Assembly: GCA_032622095.1 (NCBI GenBank)
Contig: CP136066.1
Span: forward strand, 203,072,978-203,136,977
From: Siphonodentalium dalli
Lineage: Eukaryota; Mollusca; Scaphopoda; Gadilida; Siphonodentaliidae
Direction: 5' to 3'
DNA: 64,000 nucleotides
Below the pieces are notes generated by a model, which saw nothing but the letters and a program-made list of their open reading frames with translations, was not told the origin of the DNA and searched no databases. Within the stretch, counting starts at the first letter, position 1, and every line of letters begins with the position of its first letter. The translations under genes were made by a program, and so were the position numbers. Positions 1 through 10,516 of this stretch are shown piece by piece.

Positions 1-395
1 GCTATCCTGCATACTGGGCTAGCAATCACTAAATTCACCCTCTCGGGGCCTCATTCTGCTTAGGCCTCATCTTCTCTTGAAAGTTTCTTTATTATCAATA
101 TTCTATAGAAACTTCTTCACATAGATTCTATTTCTTTTTTAGTTTTAGTTTCTCTATATCCCCAAATTGGCAGACGACTCATTGCATAATCAAGGTACAT
201 TACAATATTCACCATTTGGGAAGTTCAAACTGAGTCTATATCTCCCATAGCATATGAGACCATGCAGAATGAGGTCCCCAGATGGTGAATTTGGTGATGC
301 TAGCCCGCTATGCAGGATAGCATCACTAAATTCACCCTCTGGGGACATCATTCTGCAAATGACAGGCACACTAAACTCAGACTTGCTATCATTGA
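1..395. mobile_element. Family A twin-hairpin element, cut by window edge
   Basis: Two ~100-bp palindromes (1-60, partial, and 262-352) flank a ~200-bp spacer. Each palindrome carries GAATGAGGTCCCCAGA and its reverse complement around a variable loop. The right end runs out through AAATGACAGGCACACTAAAC, which matches the termini of the copies at 45797 and 21345. The left terminus lies outside the window. No coding capacity; open frames across it are palindrome artefacts. It lies in the CPSF2 intron upstream of exon A. Confidence 0.85.
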
Positions 396-1060
396 TGACT
401 TTTATGAACTCATGATGGGTTCTCCATGGTATAATAGCGTGGTATAATAGCGCTGATATCAAAAAAACATTTTCCTGTAATGCCCTCTATCATATATAGC
501 TTTTAGTTAAAGGTTGTCCCCCTGCTGTAGGACAGAGAATTAATTATTGCTATCTGTCTGGCTAAGTCAATCATAGCATGAGTGCAATACGGCCAATCAT
601 GATGCCATACCAGTCAGGGACCACGTGTTTCATTATGAGTAATGTTCGAAGAAAGTTGACAATATATTATAACGTCACCGGTCGTACTAGTGAAAGAGAC
701 GATGAGTGGATGGTGGTGGTCTGAGAGTTTGTTTGAATCGGTGTACGAAAGAGAGAGAGAGTGCAATATATTATTACTAATGTTCATAATAATTTCCATG
801 TAATTTTGATCAATAAAAACATACGGTAAAAAAAAACAATAAAGATTGGAGGCAAATGGAATCTTAACTTAATCATATTAGCCTTATAGCAGAAGTAGCT
901 GACTGCAGTGCCGTGATGAAGAGATGATTTGCGCGATTGCACAGCTTAGCTATGATTGAAGCGACATTGGACCCATCCTATTGACAAACCAAATCTTATC
1001 ACGTAATTTCTTGACAAGAGAATCTTGATAAATCCCATCATTCTTCAATGGTCGTTGCAG
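396..1060. other. Intronic stretch upstream of CPSF2 exon A
   Basis: No gene or repeat family recognised. There is a short GA-rich run near 748-760. The last ~20 bases before 1061 form a splice acceptor ending in GTCGTTGCAG. Confidence 0.5.
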
Positions 1061-1228
1061 GTCGTATTGGCGAGCTCACCTGACATGCAATGCGGCTTTT
1101 CGAGGGATTTATTCGTTGCATGGTGTGGTCATGCCAAGAACAGCATCATCCTGACAAACCGCACATCACCGGGCACGCTGTCACGATGGCTAATTGACAA
1201 TATCGACAAAAAAACAGTCACTATGGAG
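1061..1228 (+). CDS. CPSF2: CPSF2 internal exon (CPSF100, mRNA 3'-end processing)
   Basis: CPSF2 is the non-catalytic metallo-beta-lactamase/beta-CASP partner of the CPSF3 (CPSF73) endonuclease in the nuclear cleavage and polyadenylation complex. The exon is 168 bp, 56 codons, phase 0 at both ends, and reads from [18 protein letters not shown] through [14 protein letters not shown] to TVTME. The GFSRDLF, WC, NSIILT, PGTL and LIDN blocks are diagnostic of the CPSF2 beta-CASP region and differ from the equivalent CPSF3 segment. The acceptor is GTTGCAG|GTC and the donor GAG|GTGGGT. The reading frame also runs 36 bases upstream to an ATG at 1025, but that ATG is intronic. The family protein is about 780 residues, so this is a small middle piece; earlier exons lie left of the window. 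Confidence 0.95.
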
Positions 1229-1245
1229 GTGGGTTGTTAATTCAA

Positions 1246-1498
1246 GACTTGAAATAGTGTGTCTGTCATTTGCAGAATGAGGTCCCCAGAGGGTGAATTT
1301 AGTGATGCTACCCCGCTATGCGGGCTAGCATCACCAAATTCACCCTCTGGGGACCTCATTCTGCTAACAACTCAGCAGAATGAGGTTCCCAGAGGGTGAA
1401 TTTGGTGATGCTAGCCCGCTATGCGGGGTAGCATCACTAAATTCACCCTCTGGGGACCTCATTCTGCAAATGACAGACACACTATTTCAAGGCTTGGT
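1246..1498. mobile_element. Family A short form, two hairpins back to back
   Basis: Termini AGACTTGAAATAGTGTGTCT and its complement near 1498 enclose two complete ~90-bp palindromes separated by about 11 bp (near 1370). The long central spacer of full-length family A copies is missing. It begins only 18 bp past the CPSF2 exon A donor site. Confidence 0.85.
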
Positions 1499-1527
1499 TG
1501 TTATATTTCTCCTTCTATCTTGCCCCC

Positions 1528-2045
1528 TTAACACTTCCATGAGTGGAGCATCTTGAAATTTTGCAAAAAACCCTGTGCCAATGTATTCTCTTATATATGG
1601 GAGTCTCCCATAGGGAGCCTTGCATATATAAGATAATACATTGGCCTAGCAATATTTACCTTGACCTTGTAAGCCAGTGCATTCTCTTATATATGCGAGG
1701 CTCCCATAGGGAGCCTTGCATATATAAGAGAATACATTGGCCTAACAATATTTACCTTGACCTTGTAAGCCAGTGCATACTCTTGTTTATGCGAGGCTCC
1801 CTATTGGAGACTCGATTAAGACACTTATATAAGAGATTGTACTGGCATGTAGTCTTTAATGCTGCACCAGCGCAGCTCCCGTCATAGATATACGAGAACA
1901 CATTGGCCTAACAATATTTACCTTGACCTTATAAGCCAGTGCATTCTCTTATATATGCGAGACTCCCTATGGGAGACTCGCATATATAAGAGAATGCACT
2001 GGCACAGGATCTTTCATGCTGCACAAGCTCAGACTAAAGACTAAA
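1528..2045. mobile_element. Family D2 TTAA element, multiplied hairpins
   Basis: It starts at TTAA followed by a degenerate CCCTTT-type terminus, then the D2 lead-in TTGAAATTTTGC and AACCCTGTGCC. Four successive hairpin cassettes (CATTCTCTTATATATGCGAG type) follow, linked by TATTTACCTTGACCTTGTAAG. Most D copies carry two hairpins, so this copy has been internally amplified. The right end (CACAAGCTCAGAC) is degraded. The open frame at 1543-1887 is only a product of the repeated cassette. Confidence 0.75.
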
Positions 2046-2182
2046 CCATGACTCAGTATATCTTATACAGACTGGAATAAATTTGTTTGAGCTTGAGCCT
2101 GTAGTCAATATAAAAAAATTGCTTGATTTACATCCCGTCCCGACCCTATTTAAGGGTATTTCTAATTCCCTCCTCAATTTTT

Positions 2183-5100
2183 ATCTCAACTTTTGTAAAG
2201 TTTGAGCTATTGCCATGGCTTGGTATCTGTCGTCCATGTGTGTGCGTTTGATTTGTCATCAAATTCCTTTAGCACGGGCTACAGGTTGTACCTTTGGTCG
2301 GATCATCATGAAATTTTTCATGGCTGTTGACATTGACATGTAGATGGGAACGAGTCATTTTGGGGTCATTCGGCAAAAAACATGGCCACCAGTGGCCATC
2401 TTGGATTTAAAAATTCAATTCATTAGCACGAGTCATTTTGGTGTCATTCGGCCATAAAACATGGCTGCCAGCAACCATCTTGGATTTTACTCTTTGCATG
2501 ACTAAATCCTTTGGCACGGGCTACAGGTCGTACTTTAGTTGGATCATCATGAAATTTTTCATGGCTGTTAACATTGACATGTAGATGGGAACGAGTCATT
2601 TTAGGGTCATTCGGTCATAAAACGTGGCCGCTGGCAGCCATCTTGGATTTTACCCTTTGCATGACTAAATCCTTTGGCACAGGCTACAGGTCGGATCATC
2701 ATGAAATTTGTCATGGCTGTTGACTTTCAAATGTAGATGGGAACAAATCGTTTTGAGGTCATTTGGCAAAAAAACATGGCCACCAGTGGCCATCTTGGAT
2801 TTCAAAATTAAATCCATTAGCACTGGTGGCTTAGACAGACCGGAGTGTTCGCCTGATCATCATTAAAATTTGTCATGGATGTTAATATTCACATGTAGAT
2901 GGAAATGAGTCATTTTTAGCTCAACTTTACTTTGTAAAGTTTGAGCTATTGCCATGGCTTTGTCGTCCGTCGTCCGTGTGTACGTGTGTACGTGTGTGCG
3001 TGTGTACGTAAGGCGTCAACAATAGAGGCTACAGGTCGTACCTTTGATCGGATCATTATGAAATTTGTCATAGCTGTTGACATCAACATTTGTACCGGAA
3101 TGATTCATTTTGGGGTCATTCGGAAATAAAACATGGCCGCCAGCGGCCATCTTAGATTTCAAAATTCAATCCATTAGCACGGGCTACAGGCCGTACTGTT
3201 CGTCTGATCGTCATGAAATTTGTCATGGATGTTAATATTGACATGTAGATGGGAACGAGTAATTTTGGGGTCATTCGGCCAAAAAACATGGCCGCCAGCA
3301 GCCATCTTCGATTTTACTCTTTGCATGACTAAATCCTTTAGCACGGGCTACAGGTCGTACCTTTAGTCAGATCATCATAAAATTTGTCATGGATGTTAAC
3401 AATGACATGTAGATGGGAATGAGTCATTTTTGGGTTATTCGGGCAAAAAACATGGCCGCCAGCAGCCATCTTGGATTTTACTCTTTGTATGACTAAATCC
3501 TTTAGCACGGGCTACAGGTCATACCTTTAGTCTGATAATCATGAAATTTGTCATGGCTGTTGAAATTGGAATGTAGATGGGAACGAGTCATTTTGGGGTT
3601 ATTCGGACAAAAAACATGGCCGCCAGTGGCCATCTTTGTTTTCAAAATTCAATCCATTAGCACGGGCCACAGGTCGCACTGTTCGTCTGATCATCATGAA
3701 ATTTGTCATGGATGTTAATATTGACATGTAGATGGGAACGAGTTATTTTGGGGTCATTCGGCCCAAAAACATGGCCGCCAGCAGCCATCTTGGATTTTAC
3801 TCTTTGTATGACTAAATTCTTTAGCACGGGCTACAGGTCGTACCTTTAGTCTGATCATCATAAAATTTGTCATGGATGTTAACAATGACATGTAGATTGG
3901 AACGAGTCATTTTGGGGTCATTCGGCCAAAAAACATGGCCGCCAGCAGCCGTCTTGGATTTTACTCTTTGCATGACTAAATCCTTTAGCACGGGCTACAG
4001 GTCCTACTTTTAGTCTGATCATCATAAAATTTGTCAATAATGTTAATAATCACATGTAGATGGGAACGAGTCATTTTGGGGTCATTCGGCCAAAAAACAT
4101 GGCCGCCAGCAGCCATCTTGGATTTTACTCTTTGTATGACTAAATCCTTTAGCACGGGCTACAGGTCGTACCTTTAGTCTGATCATCATAAAATTTGTCA
4201 TGGCTGTTGATATTGGAATGTAGATGGGAACGAGTCATTTTGGGGTCATTCGGACAAAAAACATGGCCGCCAGCGGCCATCTTGGATTTCAAAATTTAAT
4301 CCATTAGCACGGGCCACAGGTCGTACTGTTTGTCTGATCATCATGAAATTTGTCATGGATGATAATATTGACATGTAGATGGGAACGAGTAATTTTGGGG
4401 TCATTCGGCCAAAAAACATGGTTGCCAGCAGCCATCTTGGATTTTACTCTTTGTATGACTAAATCCTTTAGCACAGGCTACAGGTCGTACATTTAGTCTG
4501 ATCATCATAAAATTTGTCATGGCTGTTGAAATTGGAATGTAGATGGGAACGAGTCATTTTGGGGTCATTCGGACAAAAAACATGGCCGCCAGCAGCCATC
4601 TTGCATTTAAAAATTTAATCCATTAGCACGGGCCACAGTTAGTACTGTTCGTCTGATCATCATGAAATTTGTCATGGATGTTAATATTGACATGTAGATG
4701 GGAACGAGTACTTTTGGGGTCATTTGGCCGAAAAACATGGCCGCCAGCAGCCATCTTGGATTTCACTCTTTGTATGACTAAATCCTTTAGCACGGGCTAC
4801 AGGTTGTATCTTTAGTCTGATCATCATAAAATTTGTCATGAATGTTAATAATGACATGTAGATGGGAACGAGTCATTTTGGGGTCATTCGGCCAAAAAAC
4901 ATGGTTGCCAGCAGCCATCTTGGATTTTACTCTTTGTATGACTAAATCCTTTAGCACGGGCTACAGGTCGTACCTTTAGTCTGATCATCATAAAAATTTT
5001 CATGGCTGTTGAAATTGGAATGTAGATGGGAACGAGTCATTTTGGGGTCATTCGGACAAAAAACATGGCCGCCAGCAGCCATCTTGCATTTAAAAATTTA

Positions 5101-6450
5101 ATCCATTAGCACGGGCCACAGTTAGTACTGTTCGTCTGATCATCATGAAATTTGTCATGGATGTTAATATTGACATGTAGATGGGAACGAGTACTTTTGG
5201 GGTCATTTGGCCGAAAAACATGGCCGCCAGCAGCCATCTTGGATTTCACTCTTTGTATGACTAAATCCTTTAGCACGGGCTACAGGTTGTATCTTTAGTC
5301 TGATCATCATAAAATTTGTCATGAATGTTAATAATGACATGTAGATGGGAACGAGTCATTTTGGGGTCATTCGGCCAAAAAACATGGCCGCCAGCAGCCA
5401 TCTTGGATTTTACTCTTTGTATGACTAAATCCTTTAGCACGGGCTACAGGTCGTACCTTTAGTCTGATCATCATAAAAATTTTCATGGCTGTTGAAATTG
5501 GAATGTAAATGGGAACGAGTCATTTTGGGGTCATTCGGACAAAAAACATGGCCGCTAGCAGCCATCTTGGATTTCAAAATTTAATCCGTTAGCACGGGCC
5601 ACAGGTCGTACTGTTCGTCTGATCATCATGAAATTTGTCATGGATGTTAATATTGACATGTAGATGGGAACGAGTAATTTTGGGTGTCATTTGGCCAAAA
5701 ACATGGCCGCCAGCAGCCATCTTGGATTTTACTCTTTGTTTGACTAAATTCTTTAGCACGGGCTACAGGTTGTACCTTTAGTCTGATCATCATAAAATTT
5801 GTCATGGTTCTTAACAATGACATGTAGATGGGAACGAGTAATTTTGGGGTCAATCGGCCAAAAAACATGGTCGCCAGCAGCCATCTTGGATTTTACTCTT
5901 TGTATGACTAAATCCTTTAGCACGGGCTACAGGTTGTACCTTTAGTCTGATCATCATAAAATTTGTCATGAATGTTAATAATGACATGTAGATGGGAACG
6001 AGTCATTTTGGGGTCATTTGGCCAAAAAACATGGCCGCCAGCAGCCAACTTGGATTTTACTCTTTGTATGACTAAATCTTTTACCACGGGCTACAGGTCG
6101 TACCTTTAGTCTGATTTCGGGGTCATTCGGACAAAAAACATGGCCGCCAGTGGCCATCTTGGATTTCAAAATTTAATCCATTAGCATGGGCCACAGGTCG
6201 TACCTTTAGTCTGATCGTCATAAAATTTGTCATTGATGTTAACGATGACATGTAGTTGGGAACGACTCATTTTGGGGTCATTCGGCTGAAAACATGGCCG
6301 CCAGCAGCCATCTTGGATTTTACTTTTCTCTTCATGTCTATAAACTAGTATTAGACATTGAACTTTCCACATTCCTAATCGCTCCATTGACTGTAATATA
6401 TTAAATTATTCCCTTTCCAAGTTGAGCTACAGTGTCATTGACACTTTCAT
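2183..6450 (+). repeat. Family C satellite, ~160-bp monomers, about 25 copies
   Basis: Tandem units contain GATCATCATGAAATTTGTCA, GGGAACGAGTCATTTTGGGG and AACATGGCCGCCAGC followed by CCATCTTGGATTT. Two monomer types alternate: a ~164-bp form with ACTCTTTGTATGACTAAATC and a ~155-bp form with AAAATTTAATCCATTAGCAC. Marker variants (CCACAGTTAGTACTG) recur at 4632 and 5116, a 484-bp spacing equal to three monomers, so part of the array has higher-order structure. The heads near 2190 and 2925 carry GTAAAGTTTGAGCTATTGCC and a CGTCCGT/GTGTACG microsatellite. The tail (CCAAGTTGAGCTACAGTGTC) lies near 6419. Confidence 0.9.
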
Positions 6451-6772
6451 TTAGCCATAAAACATGGCTGCTGGCAGCCATCTTGGATTTTGCTCTTTGC
6501 ATGACTAAATCCTTTGGCACCCCCTACAGTCCACTTCTCTCATCCGATCGTCACCAAATATTTTTGGAAAACATAGCTGCCAGTGGCCATCTTGGAATTG
6601 ACTTTATATATATATATATTCATGGTGATAATCTAGTATTACTTAGACATTTCAACTTTCTGCATTCCTAATCGCTCCATTGACTGTAACACATGAAATT
6701 ATTCCCTTTCCAAGTTGAGCTACAGTGTCATTGACACTTTCATTTTTATTTATATCTGTTATGCAAATAAAA
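6451..6772 (+). repeat. Family C divergent end unit and duplicated tail
   Basis: One diverged monomer (GGCTGCTGGCAGCCATCTTGG at 6467) is followed by a second copy of the tail CTAATCGCTCCATTGACTGTAA to GTTGAGCTACAGTGTCATTG, first seen near 6376. The two tails are about 300 bp apart. A short TA microsatellite lies at 6605-6620. Confidence 0.7.
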
Positions 6773-6964
6773 TTAAAGACCCTGTGCTAGTGCATTCTCT
6801 TATATATGCGAGTCTCCCATTGGGAGCCTCATATATATATAAGAGAATGCACTGGCTTACAAGATTAAGGTAAATATTGTTGGGCGACTCGCATATATAC
6901 GAGAATGCATTGGCACAGTGTTTTCGCAAAAAAAATCAGGAAGCTCCCGTCATGAAAGGGTTAA
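6773..6964. mobile_element. Family D2 TTAA element
   Basis: TTAA at both ends. Two hairpin cassettes of the GCATTCTCTTATATATGCGAG type are joined by GTAAATATTGTTGG. The right end reads GCTCCCGTCATGAAAGGGTTAA, the D2 consensus terminus. Non-coding. Confidence 0.8.
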
Positions 6965-7407
6965 TCATCAAAGTGAATTTCAGTGATCCATTGCCCAGTC
7001 TATTTTGATCAAATTGGACAATCTGAATCACCTTGTAATATATAAGATAGGATACTGCTTCAATATCTGGAACTGTCCATGACCATTTATGTTTTTCTAA
7101 AAAAGTACAAAAAGTTGTACTTTTCTTGTTAGCTCAGGCTGTCATTATGTTGCTATCGATGACTTAAATGACGTCATCTACTTATAAGATGGCGAGTGTC
7201 TGTCCTGATCTATTATGGGAATTCACGTTACAGAGCGATATATAGCTTCGTGTAGTGTTTTATCTATGAGCCAGAGACAAGTCAATTAGTTGGTGATCAG
7301 CTGATTAGTTTACGTCTACATTTATTTCGACAATACAATCGCCTGAGAGAAATAATAGTAAATTGAAATAACAAAACCCCATATCATAAAAAAGAAAGTT
7401 ACTCAAA
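6965..7407. other. No gene recognised
   Basis: Unique-looking intronic DNA. A small perfect palindrome AAGTACAAAAAGTTGTACTT lies at 7104-7123. Nothing else is supported. Confidence 0.4.
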
Positions 7408-7557
7408 CCTATGGCTTTTGACTGAACACAAGAATTATGATTCGTGGTTACAAGCAAATATTGATTTTTTACTCGTGGCAAGCCACTTTTGGAAAATCAG
7501 TATTTGCTTGTACCCATGCACTCATGATAATTCTCATATTTAGTCAAAAGCCGTAGG
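7408..7557. mobile_element. Hairpin MITE, single copy here
   Basis: Imperfect palindrome with ~65-bp arms. The outer arm CCTATGGCTTTTGACT pairs with AGTCAAAAGCCGTAGG and the inner arm AAGCAAATATTGATTTT with GAAAATCAGTATTTGCTT. No recognised superfamily. Confidence 0.7.
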
Positions 7558-7579
7558 TATCCTCTATTTATTATACTTT

Positions 7580-7965
7580 TATAATTTAAAGTGATGTGAA
7601 ACACTCCGGTAGGGTGATAAAATAGAAATGGAGAATAATCCTGTTCAAAGAAGTTATTTTTACAGATATTATAAATTGACAACACACACCATCATTCTTA
7701 TATATTAATTAAATGCAGTGACTGCCGATGGCGAAATCATTTTCGTTAGTTTATCGCCGATAAAGGCATCCCGATTCGAGTAGTAAATATTTACAATTTA
7801 GCGTAGTTCAGACAATGTTTTCTATGGAGTGGTACGGTCGATTTGCTTGAGATTTTCGGTGATGTTAGTAGAATGTTACATTCCTCCAGTTGGCATAGCA
7901 CCTGAATACTAACTTATCAGTTTCACGCACCCGAACAAGTACATAATATGTCTTTAATCATATGC
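7580..7965 (+). repeat. Family G interspersed repeat, copy 1
   Basis: About 385 bp, homologous by eye to 27737-28125 in the same orientation. Shared blocks include TTCTTATATATTAATTAAAT, GCAGTGACT, GTAAATATTTACAATT and GTACTAACTTA with GTTTCACGCACCC. Both copies are diverged and lack an open frame. Nature unknown. Confidence 0.75.
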
Positions 7966-8893
7966 TGTCAATCCATGGAATACTGTAAAACAATTGGCTA
8001 TCAGACACTTTGCGAGTTAGGTTATTTCTCGATAACCTAAATTTCTTGATTACTTTCCCGCTACAGAAATGACAGCAGTGCCGAGTGACCCGCCTATACC
8101 GCATGCCTAAAAATGTACATGGAAACTGTTCGATGCTTCCTACCATTTAACATGAAATTTTGGTGTTGCATCATAATTTATTCGGGTATGACTGTATTGA
8201 CAATAACCGTACTAGATGCTAATATTCAGTGCACAAGTAACCAGACAAATAAACAAGATTGAACATTTGTAATTACAAGAAATGAAATACGGAAATTAAA
8301 TCTAACAAGGATTTGTGCCACCGTGGTCGAATATCAATCGCACGTGCAGCTACAGCTGCTCGGTGCCTGGCGATACATGATCAGTTGTGACAAGTCAATC
8401 AAAATCGCTGAATTTTTGACACGATGTGATAATCGATAATCACAAGTTTTGAGTGACAGGTGTCTTTTTCAACTTCACGTGTCTTTTTCATTGGAAATAG
8501 TCTCAATGTTGTATGCTCTTTATACTTCTAACTTCTACTTTTGGTGGTTCTTTTATGAAATGACGACTTAAATTATATGAAATAACTCTTGTTTCGATTA
8601 AGGTTATGAGTTATAGTTGAAAAGTTTGAAGATCAATTTACTATAACTGCGCTACAACTAAACAAAATAATATAGCCAGTCCAGGCCAGTCTTCAGTTTT
8701 ATTTTTATTCTCACAATAGCTATTTGTAGCCTTCACAATTTATAAAAATTACATAATAATTACCATACCTTTGCATAATGCCAGAAAAGCGTGGGAAATC
8801 ACAGCAACGTCGCACGTCTCCATGTCCCCAAACATTATTGGTCCAACTGAACTGATGTAATGTTATTATGTAATATTTTTTACTTCGAAGATG
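7966..8893. other. No gene recognised
   Basis: Non-repetitive within this window. Open frames are short and show no splice-site context that I could support. Confidence 0.4.
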
Positions 8894-9440
8894 TACAGTA
8901 ATGCCCTAAATAATCGACTTCTTAACCACAGCAGAATTATGGGTAACTTTTCAGGATTTAGTCGGAAATATGGCTTGTTGCCATCCATCGGAAAGCTCTC
9001 AGTGAGAGCTTTCCGATGAATGGCAACAACCCATATTTCCGACTTAATCCTGAAAAGTGAGAGCTTTCCGATGAATAGCAACAAGCCATATTTCCGACTA
9101 AATCCTGAAAAGTGAGAGCTTTCCGATGAATAGCAACAAGCCATATTTCCGACTAAATCCTGAAAAGTGAGAGCTTTCCGATGAATGGCAACAACCCATA
9201 TTTCCGACTTAATCCTGAAAAGTGAGAGCTTTCCGATGAATAGCAACAAGCCATATTTCCGACTAAATCCTGAAAAGTGAGAGCTTTCCGATGAATAGCA
9301 ACAAGCCATATTTCCGACTAAATTCTGAAAAGTGAGAGCTTTCCGATGAATGGCAACAATCCATATTTCCGACTAAATCCTGAAAAGTTACCCATAATTC
9401 TGCTGTGGTTAAGAAGTCGATTATTTAGGGCATTACTGTA
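8894..9440. mobile_element. Family B palindrome with one arm amplified
   Basis: Termini TACAGTAATGCCCTAAATAA and its complement are intact, with TA at each end. Instead of one right arm, the stem segment GAGCTTTCCGATGAATGGCA to CCTGAAAAGTGA is repeated seven times with a 55-bp period (about 9000-9388). Unit variants (CAACCCATA with CTTAATCC, versus CAAGCCATA with CTAAATCC) recur every three units, giving a 165-bp higher-order period. The 147-codon minus-strand frame across it is an artefact of the repeat. Confidence 0.9.
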
Positions 9441-9559
9441 GCTGTCTCTTGTATTAACTGCTGAAGAAGGCTAAGATGCCAAAAGCTTCTAAATTGAGCT
9501 TTCTGCTGATTATCTATTTATACGATGTCCCTGCAATCCCATGACATGGGATGAACCTT

Positions 9560-10155
9560 TAAACTGTTTATTTTCAAAACAAAATTATGTTGCCACGGAG
9601 ACCATACATTTCATTTCTAATGTATTGTCAGCTCTTGTGCTATAATGTCAATGCACTCAACTTTTTTTTATGACTTTTTAATGAATTTTCATTAAATATT
9701 GTGTTGTGATGGTGAATGGAATGAAGTGACCATGGAATTAATTCCCATTGAATCATTGGTGACCAATGCCATTATATCCCCTAATTTGCAGAAGATAAAA
9801 TGCATAATTGAGGTGACTTCAACTGGGTAGCTTTAATCTGATCCTAGGTCTCCCATAGCAGTTGAGGCCTAAGCAGAATGAGGTTCACAGATGGTGAATT
9901 TGGTGATGCTAGCCTTCTGTGCTGGATAGCATCAATAAATTCACCCTCTGGGGACATCATTCTGCAAATGTCAGACATGCTCTTTTAAGGTTTGGCTCTG
10001 GCACTAATATAGTTAATGCACTTAAATTTATTTTTCTCACTGACTCAGCTGACTTCTTTAAATTTTCATGAAATCTTTTGTTGTGGCTGTGAATGGAATG
10101 AAGTCACCATGGAATTAATTCCCATTAAATCATGGATGACCATTGCCGTCTGCGT
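9560..10155. repeat. Direct repeat flanking a family A fragment
   Basis: Two ~100-bp copies (about 9681-9775 and 10053-10150) share GAATGGAATGAAGTGACCAT and GAATTAATTCCCATTAAATC-type sequence. A family A piece lies between them. Confidence 0.65.
9785..10005. mobile_element. Family A, right half with spacer
   Basis: The spacer (TTGCAGAAGATAAAATGCAT) and the right palindrome (GCAGAATGAGGTTCACAG to CATTCTGC) are present, ending in AAATGTCAGACATGCTC. The left hairpin is absent. The spacer sequence TATCCCCTAATTTGCAG gives the unoccupied form of a D1 insertion site seen at 20396. Confidence 0.75.
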
Positions 10156-10355
10156 TGCAACATTAAACTGCCATTAGCAATATAAAAAAGTTATGCACTG
10201 AAGTGCAGACAGGTTAGGTGTTCTGAGATGTCCTCTGAGAGGCCACGTGTTGGTATCATATATATGCATAACCCGTATGCGGACAATCCACACAGCAAAT
10301 TGAGAACATACCAACATTTCAAAACCGTATTCAGAATTTAACAGTATCTACTAAA
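10156..10355. other. No feature recognised
   Basis: Short unique stretch between a repeat and an interrupted family B copy. Confidence 0.3.
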
Positions 10356-10516
10356 TACAGTAATGCTCTAATTAATCGACCTCTTAACAAAAGCAGAATT
10401 ATGGGTAACTTATCAGGATTTAGTCGGAAATATGGCTTGTTGCCATTCATCGGAAAGCTCTCCCCGAGAATGGCAACAAGCCATATTTCCAACTAAATCC
10501 TGAAAAGTTACCCATA
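10356..10516 (+). mobile_element. Family B, left part, split by a 5-kb insertion
   Basis: Begins TACAGTAATGCTCTAATTAA and runs through the hairpin to AAAAGTTACCCATA. The remaining 44 bp of this same copy resume at 15582 (ATTCTGCTTTGGTTAAGAGG to CTACTGTA). Confidence 0.9.

Noticed and set aside
1543-2044. Frames of 114 and 61 codons after CPSF2 exon A
   Set aside because: They consist of repeated hairpin cassettes of a D2 element.
8866-9309. 147-codon minus-strand frame
   Set aside because: Made of the 55-bp stem repeats of a family B element; the peptide repeats with the DNA and breaks in sibling copies.
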